NCBI GenBank assembly: GCA_026413225.1
Contig: CM048552.1
Span: 216,218,553-216,282,552, forward strand
DNA: 64,000 nucleotides
Origin: Otis tarda
Taxonomy: Eukaryota > Chordata > Aves > Otidiformes > Otididae
Direction: 5' to 3'
Shown here: positions 35,633-47,700 of the stretch, piece by piece
How the letters are laid out: each line of letters starts with the position of its first letter
Position numbering within the stretch: position 1 is the first letter of the stretch
Translations under genes and position numbers: made by a program
Notes under the pieces: model-generated
What the model was told of the DNA's origin: nothing
What the model saw: the letters and a program-made list of their open reading frames with translations, nothing else
The model's database searches: none

Positions 35633-38150
35633 TCTCCTTTTGTTAATTACAGCCTCTTTCATGACACACATATTTTGTGAAGTGTTTAGGTTGTACACTC
35701 AAGGCTTCCATAAGCATATTAGACTTATAGGATATGTTGTTTGTTTATCTCTACATTTTGCCGCACTGGCCCTAGCCTGACAAGGCCTTGCCCTGTTGCT
35801 GAGGCCTCTTTGTGGTATTACACTACAATAAAATGATGAGGATCTGAGACTCATACTGCATGTTCTCCTGGATCCGATTCTTACCACATCATCCTAGATT
35901 GGTGGATGAATCCAGCCCTCCACTCTTGCAGTGACTGGGAGCAACAGGACAACATCAGTAGGATTAGAAAAAAATATTTTGGGAAGCAATATTTTTAAGG
36001 CACAGTCCTACTGCTTAGCACAACACAGATCTGTAACCTTCTCATCATTCCTAGGACTGTTGCCCAGGTGCAAGCTGATAACAGAGACTGTGCTGCAACT
36101 GACAGCCTTCAGCATGCATCCAAGCGGTTAAGAAAGCAGGACAGGTAAGGGAAAGTGCTTCTAGTAGATCAGAAGCACAGATTTGTGTTGCTGAGTCAGC
36201 CCACAGAAAGTCCCGAACTTCTTCGGCCTTGAATTGAAGGCAGAGTCTTGATACTGTGGATACAGAGTACCCTTCTATCGGAACAACGGATCCCATTTTT
36301 TCTCCTCTCTCCTTTAGTGGTGCTCATGTCTCACCTTCCATGCTGGGTAGCCTGGCTGTGCTTCTCTCTCTGGAGCACTCCCTGTTATTCATTTGGGGTT
36401 CTCTGACGTCACCTCTGAGGTCAGGCAGGCAGGGCCACGCCTGTCCCTTGCCCACTCCCAAACACAAAAGACTATAGATAGCTGCAGCAGCAAATGCTTT
36501 TCATTATGTACTCCCCCTCAGACCGCCCGCCCAGCTGGGGGTGGGAGCAGCATGGGGCCCCTAGATGCCTGTGCTGCTCTGCTATGTGTTTTCTGTTATT
36601 TGGGGTAAGTTGTGCATTCCTCACAAGTTTTAAATGTCGTGCAGAGCCCCAAGAGAATCCTCAGGAGTGGGAGGAGAGACCGGGCAGGCGAAGGTTGCCC
36701 ATGCACACCAGGGAAGAGGCATGCCCTCCCCCATGTCAGCCTGTGAACATGTCCAAACCAGAGGGGAGTGCCAAGTCTATGACAGCATACCCTCTGCACG
36801 CAGCATCCGGCCCCTCTCACAAACCTCTGTAAAAGCTCTCTACTTCCCACTAGCAGAACTGGCTTAGCTAGCCTTAGTCTGGCAAAACACAGACCAAGAG
36901 GTGATAAATCTTCTCTGCTTCTCTTATCTTCTCTTTCTTGGAGTCAGTGCCAGAAAGGTAAAGGAACCCCTTCAGATTAAGACTAACTGTTAATCAAGAA
37001 TGAATGGATATAAATTAATACATGTGTCAAGAAAACTGGAGATTTCTAGCTATTACAGCAATCAGGCTCCAAAACATCCTTCCAAACTAAGGAGGACATA
37101 GAAACAAAAATCCCATCTCCTTCTAGAGTCTCATAAAATTATGAGTGACTACAGGATTTTATGTATGTGACAGCTGGGAATTGGATATGCAGACACAATG
37201 CTTACAGAGCACCTTTTCCTCCTTTACCAGGGAAATCTGATACAGCGACTCCCTCCCTGGAGCACACATGCAACGCCCTGTACTGAGGAAATGCACCTCC
37301 CAGCCCCTCCCGCCCTCCCTCCCAGGCTATTTGGATTTGTGTTCTGTTAAACCCAGGATGGCCGGCCCAGGTTTCAGTGTCAGCTCACAGAGTTTGGACA
37401 GAAGATTGCTATGGATACAGAAACATAGGACTGGAAAGGACTTCTCGGGACAGCTGGATGCTGTGAGTTCAGTGGCCACTCTCTAACTTGCTGCCATGTG
37501 TTTTGATCCATCATAAATCTCAGGATGCTAGTATAATTGAAAATCCTGCAGGATCTGAAGTGCCAGCAGGATGGGCTAGCATTCCCTGTAAGTCTTAACT
37601 CTGTAACTAAATCAAAACATCATTTACAGATCCCAGAGATGTGACAAGGTCAACAAAATTATGAACAGCAAGGAAAAGGGAACCTGGAGGAAAAGGAAGC
37701 CTTGATCTCTGTAAAAACTGTGCACATATCTAGGATACAAATAGAAATTTAGGAGCTACCATAATGTACTGTATCCTGCACTGTAACTGCATCAGCTAGG
37801 ACTAGCTACTTCAGGTACGCCAGGCATCACCTAAAAGGCAACACTGATAAAATACACCTCAGAGAAAAATTTTAATGTGGTTGTTGATAAAATGCTAGCA
37901 CTGGATTGAGCTTTTTGGGTCTCAGTTAGAAATATGCATACTGACTACTCTCTATAAGAGTGACATTTTGAGATTGTAACCTAAATGTACAATACACTAA
38001 TTTGTGGAGTGCGAGGTGTGCAGAGACACGGAACAGGACAGTAAGCGTAGGACTCGCGACATCTCACACAGCTCAGGCTACTGGTCTCCTCCAGAACTCC
38101 TGGAACAAACCCTAGAGGGAAGGAAGATGGAACATTCACCTCCTCTACCA
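35633..38150. other. Intergenic sequence upstream of LCMT2
   Basis: No repeat or exon is recognised. Somewhat GC-rich patches near 36280-36860 and 37240-37480 contain chance frames with no domain. They could be regulatory, but the sequence alone does not show it. Confidence 0.45.
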
Positions 38151-38751
38151 CGGACACCCCCACGGCCCTCCCTCTTTGTCCTCCGGCTTGCGAAGCCATG
38201 TCCCGACACGCAGGCAGTCACCAGCGCCAGCTCCACTCTAAAGGGCAGCGCGGGGAGCGCAGCGCGGGCAGAACCACTGTGGGTCCTGCCGCGCAGCCCC
38301 GCACCCCTCCACCGAGCCCTGCACACCCTGCCCCGCACCCCGCACCCCGCGCTCCTGGCGCAGCGCCTCTCCCCCGCCTCATCGCTTACCGCGCAGAGGC
38401 TCTCCGTTGCCATGGCGACGCGCACCCGGCCCTCCCTCGCTACCGGACTCAGGTAACGGGACTGCGCTCGCAGGTCCGCCGGGTGCCGCGGCGGCAGCGC
38501 TGGGAGTGGGGCGCAGCCAGGCCAGAACCCCAGGGGCCGGCATCCCGCGGCGGGGGCCGCCACTCCAGGCCAGCGACCCGGCGGCGGCACCGGCACCGGG
38601 GGTCGGGCGGGGCGGACCCGCCAGGGGGCGCTCTCCACGGGCAGCTGCCCGCCCCTGGCGCTCGCCGGCCGGGCGCCGCGCGTCACCGCCTGCGCCGAGC
38701 CGTACGCTCGTGCTTCCCGCCGCTGCGGCGCGGCGCCCCGCTGCGCGCAGG

Positions 38752-38790
38752 ATGGGCCGCGGGCGTCCGGGCGCCCCGCGCCCCGCCGCC
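38752..38790 (+). CDS. LCMT2: LCMT2 coding exon 1
   Basis: Thirteen codons ([13 protein letters not shown]) from a strong-context ATG to a GTGAGT donor at 38791, phase 0. It replaces the similarly short basic leader of the human protein. The 5' UTR start is not visible. Confidence 0.88.
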
Positions 38791-41700
38791 GTGAGTGATG
38801 CCGGGCCGGCCGCTGCCGCCTCTCCGCGCGGCTGCCCCTCCGGCCCCAGCCGCCGGCTGTCTGCGCAGGCGGAGCCCCAGCCCGGGCGTGGGGCCTGGAC
38901 GGGCTTCGGGGGACGAGGGGAGGCAGACGCGGAGCGGGGGGGGCTGGGACGTGAACGGGGTCCGCCGGCGGCGGGAGCTGCCCTTCCCTCCCTTCCCCTC
39001 GGAGCCCCCGCAGCGCTGCCTGGCCTCTCCGTCCCGCCACAGCAGGCCTGGGCGCTTCTCGGCCCGCGGTGTCGGTGGGAAGCGCCGGCGCCGCGGCCGT
39101 GCGCCAGCGTTGTGTCCTTGTCCCGGCAGGTCCAGGGCACGGGCGGCAGCAGCGCCGTCAGCAAGTGCTCAGCGGCGGCGCGGGGCTACATCCACGACCG
39201 GTTCCTGCCGCTCCTGGTGGGGCGGCAGCGGCGGCGGGCTCCGCTTGTCCACCGGTGAGTAACCTTTTTAGACTGCTAGTATAATTTTATATGGCTTATC
39301 GGCAAAAATTGAAAGCTTTGTCCTGAGTAAAGTATGTCACCGGACTGGTTCCTAACTCCAGTATTTAACGCTACGTAAAGTTACGCTAGATAAGTTGTTA
39401 GCACGTGAATCATTTTCTCATTAATTCTTAAGAACATTACAATTTCAGTAAGGTATTTGGTGGCTCAGGGAAACAATTTTGTCTTTTGAATCAGTAGTGT
39501 CTGAGCAGTTGGTCTTCTCTGGAGCTTTGCAGGATACAAGCATGAATGTTTTAATTTGTATGTGTAGAGGCTTGTATGCTGATACGGTAGGAGAGTTTAC
39601 ATAATCTGAGGCTAATAGTATAATGCAATCAAAGTGACTGTGAATTGCCAAAGGGGTTTCATTCAGGGAAAAAGGAAAAAAAAACAACAGACCAAGCAGT
39701 ATTCGAACAGAAGCTTGCAGGCCTGTGAAAATGGGTGTTGCTCATCAGGTCAGGAAGCTGAGCCTGTGTTGACTTTTTGCATGACATTGGCATGCCAAAT
39801 TATATTCATAGAAAGAGTTACATATTGCAGTTGTCACCACTGTCATAATGAATTTGGGGACATCTTAGAATATCTAGTGAAATCTTTAGTCCCTGTGAGG
39901 CCTGGGGATGACAACATACTTGTTAAAGGGAGTGATAGGAACTGGTAAGCCTGATGGGGACACGATGAAACTAAGAGAATGCCAAGGAAAAAGATGCACC
40001 AGTCCTTTCCAGACAAGACAAATGGTAAACACTTTCCAGGCATTAGACTTACTTAGTTCCATTCGTTCAAAAATCAAAGAGTGAAATGCCTTTCCTGACT
40101 TTGCTTCTCTTTCCTTTTTTGTTCCCCTCTCATTGCATTTGCACACACTGTTATTCATTTTGTTATACCCAGTAGCCCCTTATAAGTAAAGGAGTTAATT
40201 TCATATTGTTATGGCATCTGATCTGGGGCAAGAACTCAAGTATTGGCCACTCACATTGCAGGGGAGCATCCTCACTGTCTGGATTCATACTTTTTCATCC
40301 AGTGAATATTTATTTGTGCAAAATGTCACAAGTCCAGCTAGGATATCTACATGTATCTACATGTTTTCTCTGGGTTGTCCATAGTCTTGTTGGTTAATAC
40401 ACTTAGTGAATACAGGAGATCTATATTAATTAGCAAGCTCCAGACACAACAAAATCATCAGACGTCTCCCAGTGCAGGTCCATAATTGTGGGGTTATTGG
40501 GTAGAAGCTGAGAGATCAAAAATCAGGGTTTTGGTTTTTTTTAATTGGGGGACGCCAGTGCTGGAGAAATAGGCTTTCTGGACAGTGATTACAACTGAAT
40601 TTCTTTCCACAGGGGTTATTACATCCGTGCCCGTGCTATAGATCACTGTGTTCAAGATTTCCTGCTGAAGACCCAAAGCTACCCTAGAACACAGGTGCAT
40701 TTTCCTCCTCTGGGTGTACTGGCAGTTTCCACTATAGGCATGGAAAATCTTTTTGGTATGTTGGCACTGCAGTAGCTTACTAATGCATCTGTTGTGATCC
40801 TTTCCCGGAAGAGCACAGAAAATCTGACTGGCACTACTGTGGCTGTCCATTTGTCCCTTTGAAAGAAAGATCTGGGAGGGGCCAATGCCTACACAAAATT
40901 CTTCTACTTCTTGGAGGAGATTGCCTGATTTTGTCACTCCACAGATGATGTTACTGAATATTTTTCACACCTAGATGGTCAGGATGCTGCTAGAGCTGAG
41001 TATAACTTTTTTTCTGATACTTTTTTTTGCAGATCCTGTCTTTAGGTGCTGGCTTTGACTCCTTATACTTCCGTTTGAAGGACATGGGTCTTCTGGATCA
41101 CACTGTGGTATATGAAGTGGATTTTCCAAATGTGGCATGCCAAAAAGCTGCTTTGATCAAAGGAACAAAAGAATTGTCAGCACTGGTGGGAGATATTGGA
41201 GAGGAAGGAGTAGGTATGATATTTATGGAAGGTTTTCTAAGTACGAAATGTTTAGAAGAAGCAAACATAGCTTTAGCCTTTAAAAAGTGAGATATGATAG
41301 TAGAGGAACTACAGAGTTGTAGATGAAAAGTGTGTTCATTTTCTGAAAAATTTTGGAACAAATAAATCATTTGTAAGCATTGTGAGATAACAATAAGATG
41401 TATAGCTACCAGAATGGATTTATCAGGAACAGATTATATCAAACCAATTTCCTTCTGTTACAAGTATTGTGTCCAGCTTCGGGCTCGCTAGTACAAAGAC
41501 AGAGGCAAACTGCAGCATGTCCAGTGAGAGGTCATGAGGATGATAAAGTGGTGGAGCACATGACATAGGAGGGGAAGCTCGGAGAACTGGGCTTGTTCAG
41601 CCTTAGGAAGAGGAGGTTGAGAGGGAGTAAGGTCTTACTGCAGCCTTCAAGTACCTAATGGGAGAGTGTAGAAAAGATGGAGCCAGAGTCTTCTTGGAGT

Positions 41701-44700
41701 TATGAAGCAAACAGTCAAGGGGCAGTGGTTGCAGGTTGCAATGGAGGGAATTCCAGTTATGTATGATGAAAATGTTTTGGTTTTTTTTTCTGCCATGTGA
41801 GTAGTTAAAAATGGGAACAGATTGCCCAGAAAGGTGGTGGAATCTCCAGCCTTGGAGATAGTTAGAGCTCGACTGGACAAAGCGTTGAGCATCCTGATAC
41901 AGGTAACTTTACTGTGAGCATTGGACTAAATGACCTTCAAAGGACCTTTTCAACCTAAATTATGCTGTGATTTATGGGCTTTATGGGTAGGAGAGTTGTT
42001 ATGTTACCTGATTCCCCCCCACCCGTCTCAATGCAGGAAAAAAATGAGCCTTGTGAAACTGTTGTAGAATATAAGCAGAGCTGAAAGGATTATTATGCCA
42101 GCTAAGTACTAAGGTTCAGTGGCAAAATGGAGAAACATAAAGTATGGGGTTCATTAGAGGTTTATCCTGCATCTGATTTCCCTCAAACTTTCCATTAATG
42201 TTCTAGATAATATGCTATAGAAGGTGAAAATGTAATAAACCAACAGGAGACAGGGAGAGTTGCAATATGGTGGCTTAGAGTATTTTGACAAAGTACATGA
42301 ATGGTCTGGAAAACGTAGCGCGAAATATGATAGGGACATGTGTAAGCTGCTACATTTAGACTGTAATTATCAATGTGAATACAGATGGAAGACAGTTACA
42401 GAGCTAGGTGCAGAGCACAAGTCCCTGGCTCCCATGAGCAGCTGCATAGGTCTTAGTAAGTCGCTCTTCTGTGAGCTTGTTCAGCTTCCTCATGAATCTA
42501 TTCATATTTTTAATATTGGCAGCATCCTGTGGCAAAGAATTGTTTCCACACAAAGGCAAGTGTCAGCAGAGTTGGGAATACCCTATTCTCTGTGTCCAGA
42601 GGGCAAGAAGTGATGGATAGACAAGTTAGTTGTTAGAAGAAGTTAATGGGGGACACTGGGATGGGCTTCTGAAGAGGGCCATTTTGCCTCTGCTAGTGGA
42701 TGCCTTTGAAAACAGTGCAGATTAACAGTTTTCAGGACAGGTATAATTGTTGGGTGGCACTGGTACAGAGACATAAAGTAGGTGATTTCTAAAGGTACTT
42801 TACTGTTTGCTTTGTTTATGATTTGATTTTGGTTCAAACAGGTCAACAAGCTATAGCTTATGATATTCTTATGGAATACAGCCTGTGGCCATGATAATGC
42901 TTGCAGATCATAAATTTGAACTTATTTTTGAGAACAGTGATCTGTGAGACTAGTCCTGGTGTTTGCAGAGAGCTAGCATGTGCTGCTTCATGATTCTTTG
43001 CCATTTTACGAAATGAAATCTGTTTAAAAATGAACCAAACCCCAAAAACTTGAGAGTGGTTTTGTGGTTGTGAAGCAAACCATTCCAGTTTTGTCAAAGC
43101 AGCGGTACTTTGTTAGCCTAAACTGAAAGATCTATAAATGAGAGCCTTTAAAATTTTGTTCTGAATTGTAGTGGTTCTATAAAAATGTTGAAGTAAACAT
43201 AATAAAGTTTTGTTGTTATAGTAAAAGCAATAATTCTATGATTAATCTGTAGGTGAAATTTGCATTAGAAATAATGGAGTTTTGGATCTGCATTCAATGT
43301 GTGGTTTCTTGGCATTATCCATTTATGGTTCATTTAGTGATGGCGATTTCCTTGTACTTGTCCCAAAGAAATTGAGTTGATGGACACAGCCTTGTGACTG
43401 ATTGCCTGTGGGGTTGATTTTCCTGTTTGTCCCTTTTGGTCTCAGTATTGTGTCAGCACTGTAGTGAGATTGTATCATTGTTGTCTCCCAGGAGTCATTA
43501 CCTTTTCTGGAGAGGATTATAAATTACTTGGAGTGGATTTATCAGAGCTGTTTGAGCTGGAGAGAGCCCTGGAGGAAGCAGGACTGGACAGTGAAATCCC
43601 CACCCTCTTCGTAGCAGAGGTAGTGCTCACCTACATGGAAAATTGCAGGTCAGTTGAGTTATCCTCTGTTAGCTAGGTAGTAAAATGAACAGAACAACCT
43701 TCTTTGTATGTACGTCACCTGGGGCTGGGAGGTGTGCTATCTTACGACTAAAACCTCAGGAATCTTGTGGAAGCCCCAAACAGTTCCTTCCATCGTAACT
43801 GTGATGGGGCAATTGATGTCCACGTGATGTCCTAAAAAGGAGGAAAGAAAAGAAGGAGAAAAACCTTGAATGAGTGATCTTGAGTTTTTGTTCTTCTCAT
43901 CCCCTGAATTCTCTGCACAGATGAGTGAGATGTTCATAAGTCCCCAGCACAGAATTCTCTTTTGTATATTACCTCTGTCAGGATGCTTTATGGTGTTGCA
44001 GGATCTGACATATGGTAGGTGGGCCCTCAGTTATTTAATTTCTTATGCACAATCTACCTGACAGGTCAGATGCCTTGATTCAGTGGGCAGCAGAGCATTT
44101 CTCTCAGGCATGCTTTCTGCTGTATGAGCAGATGCACCCAGAGGACTCCTTTGGACGTGTCATGCAGCAGCATTTTAGCCAGCTGAACTCTGCACTTCAT
44201 TCTTTGGCACAGTACCCTGATTGTGAGGCACAGCAGAGACGCTTTTTTGAAAAGGTAAGTACCTACAGCTCTAGGGCACACGTGAAGCATGATTTACCTG
44301 GGAAGGATTGTATCACTAAATAATTTTGGAAGTCATCAACTGTACCAGTTATGAGTTGAAGCAAACGGCCAAGGCTGAGACACTGCCTTTTCTGGTAGCA
44401 TGACTAGGCATTTGAAGGTCTTTCCAACCAACTTGTAGCCTACTTTCTGGTATGGGATTAAGGTAAGATGGGCTCCTCTGAGACTTTTGGTATAATAAAT
44501 TAAGTTCTTAAGAGCTTACAAGTCAGAGATCTTCACCAGATTCTGGGCTGCTGTTTCAGCTAGACAGTCTTAAAGGCTTGTGCAGGTGTATAACGTAGGG
44601 TCTTTGTTTTCTTGTGGGAAGTGAGTCTGTATCCTTCCAGAGGTAACAGTTTTGAGGGATTTCTGTTTTAGGGCTGGACCGAGTGCAGTGTCATGGATAT

Positions 44701-47700
44701 GAATGAGTTTTTCACCTGTTGTACTCCAGAAGAAGAGCAACAAAGAGTGCAGGCTCTGGAGCCTTTTGATGAATATGAGGTAACTCTCCTTTATTCTGAA
44801 CACCAGTGACCGGGGTTTGATACAAGGTGTCTGCAATTTCTCATGGTCACGGTTCTGTACAAGAGCTGCTGAGGCATAGGTGTTCACGTAGGCAGAAAGG
44901 ATCTTGAATCAGATTTAGTGCAGAGCCCGCAGGAAGCTCCATGTGAAGCTGGGACAAGTAGCACTGGAAGAAGACTCTCTTTGGTGTTAGAAAAGCTTCT
45001 TGTTCCTTCCTCAGTTAGTGGTCTCTCAGGGAGACAGTCTTGGCATGAGCTGGTGGTATAAAAGTTGTAGACGCTAAAAGTTTGCCTGAGTTCAGGGGGC
45101 AATTATTTTAATGAAAAAACTCCATTGAGGATTCCTGAATACATAAAAATACATCTCTTGTCTCGTTCCTGACTGCAGATGGTTGGTAGTGCTCCTGGGG
45201 GAAGCACTCGTCCTGCTCTCTTGCATTTCTGTAGGCTATTACTGTTTGTTGTTGTTGGATACAGGTTACTAGTTTCAGATATTTCTTGGTCTGACTTTCT
45301 ACAGTCATTCCTATATTAATGATTGAAATTTAACTATGACTCTGTTCTTTGCCTTTTTTATGTTAACTGCTGGCAAAGTTTGTGACTATTTGAAATCTAG
45401 AAGAGAACAACATTAAGTCAAAGATACTGAGTAACTTTGAGATAAAGATCCTGTAGAATACTTACTAGAAGTTTCCCTTTCAATATTGTGGTTCTCTGTT
45501 TATAATTCTCTCTAAAATCTAGCAGCCTGCAGTATGAAAACAATTTAATGAGCTTGCATTTATTTTGCCAACATGCAGGATCTACTCTGCTACATGAATG
45601 CAAAAGCGATGACTGAAAGATGGTGGCAGATTTGCACAGTGGTGTAGAAATGTCTACAAGAATTATTGTAGATCAAGGCAATTGCTCATACAGTCAGAAA
45701 ATCAAGACTTTTATTAATTTTTCTTACAGAGGAGGTTAACACAAATAGAAGTCCAAGCTGAAAAATACACGTAGGAGTAAGATATGTGATAACAGAATGG
45801 TCTACAATTAGCCTTTAAGATAAAGATAAAGTAGGATTCAGGTCTTAGTGCAAAGAAGCTTGATCAAACGAGATAAGAAATGTAAAATACACACTTAGTG
45901 CTGAGGGTGACTAATTGTTAGAATAATTTGTGTAGGGACAAATAGTAGATTCTTCCATTTTCTGTATTTACATTAAGTTTTAGATATCACTTTTTGAAAG
46001 ATGCTTTTTACTTTTGGTAGTAGTTGGGGTGATTATGCAAATATTGTGGTTTCTTCTGTCTTTTAAATTCATGGTTATGCCTTCTAGTCATGTAGTTGGC
46101 TGAAAATATCCCACCCCATGGGAATGAACATACTTAATTGCCTAATGTCCATAAAACCAGGGTGAACTCTAGTTTTGCAGCATTGCTTCCTGTACAGTCC
46201 TTTTGCTTGTGCTTCTGCCTCTGAGTGATTCCAGGGCCAGACTGGAAATCAGTTATGTACAGGCCAGCAGAGACCATGTTGCACCTTTGTACATTTGTGA
46301 TTTCTTTGGAATCGCTTATATTCCATGACCTTTAAGAAACCTTAATCCCTCTGGTATGCAGCCCACACTCTTCTATGATTGGAACTGGAAGCATAAAGGA
46401 AAGCTGATTCAAAAAAAAAAAAGGTTCCTCATGCAGCATATGCTTAAGCTATGGAACTCGTTGCCACAGCATGTTACAGATGATAAAAGTTTATGTGAGT
46501 TCAAAGAGCAACTGGATAGGTTCACAGACAAGATCTGTCAAGGATTGTTCAATACAAAGACACAAATTCTTGCTTATAAAATCCCTGAGCTGTAAATTTT
46601 TAAAGGTTGGGGTGAGGATGGTGTTTACACACTTACTCTTTCTCAGATTCAACTTTAGTCTTCTGATGTTAGCCACTGTTGGAAACAGTGCTAGGCTAGG
46701 TTGGTCTTTGATCACCCTGGCCATTCTGAGAGCCTTACTACTACTTACTCTAAGATTTTTGAGGCAGGTTGTTTCTTTTTTTTCTTTTGCCTTTGGGCTT
46801 GCTACAGGAATGGCATCTGAAATGTTCTCATTACTTTGTCTTGACTGCATCAAAGGGGATGGAACCTTCCTGGACTCCATTGTTATCCAATATGACAGGT
46901 ACATACTGACTAGTTTTTATAGTATTCTTTTGTCTCATACAGGCTTCTCTGAGAGATTTTAGGAGGCAGTAAAACCCTGGAAGGACCAGATGGGATGCTG
47001 CTATCTGAGTAGCTTTCTCCATCCTTCTAACAATGGTTCTGCTGCCCATAGCGAGGCCAGGGCCACGTCTTGACTCTAGTGGTTCTGTTCAGTTTAATTC
47101 TTTCAGTTTATTGAACCTTCCAGTCTGAACAGCTCTTCCTTCTGTTTGCACATGGGGCTCTCCAGTGCATGGCTGCAATGCCAGTCTACCCTGCTCCTCC
47201 TGTTTTTGGAATTGCACAGACTCTCCCTTTTCGGTTTATTCCTGCTTGCTTCCATACATGGCGCTCTGAGCCATTCTATGCTTGCAGCACCCAAAAGGTT
47301 GTTACGTTTCACTTACTGCACTATCAAAGTATTGTTGAGCAGAGCATTCAGGAGCATGCAGCAAAGTTTGTGCTTTGTTTTGTTATCCCCTCTGGGTGGA
47401 ATTTTACCTGTAGTATTTCTGTTTCTGAGATGCTTTTGCATCTGCATGTTGCTTTTTTTAGATGGGAGAAAAATGGTACAGCTGGGGAAAAGCCAAGACC
47501 AAGACTGTTTCGTAATGCAAAGGATTTGGCAGCAGTAGCAGTCCGAGAAATTCCTGCTTTGGCTGCTTGCTTCCTTTTTCAGGGTGGAAAGCAGAAGGTT
47601 ATTTTTAACCTGTCTCATATCACTAGTCTCGTTCACAGTATAGCACTACAAGTAGTTCCACCTGCAACTGAAAGTCAAAATCTGTGTTCTAGGGAGCAAG

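Larger units (their letters stand above)
38150..39260 (+). promoter_or_regulatory. LCMT2: CpG island, LCMT2 promoter
   Basis: Dense in CG dinucleotides and GC-rich. It covers the upstream region, exon 1, intron 1 and exon 2 of LCMT2 and stops abruptly just after exon 2. No TATA box is obvious before the start codon. Long open frames on both strands here (for example 38078-39040 on the minus strand) are GC artefacts. Because no gene is seen to the left, bidirectional use cannot be judged. Confidence 0.8.

Noticed and set aside
38078..39164. 320- and 261-codon minus-strand frames in the LCMT2 CpG island
   Set aside because: Same GC artefact. The plus strand here carries LCMT2 exons 1 and 2 with matching phases and human similarity.
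41210..41215. Alternative donor GTAGGT at 41210 for LCMT2 exon 4
   Set aside because: It would leave phase 0 and put exon 5 out of frame. The GT at 41214 keeps the conserved VITFSGEDY reading.
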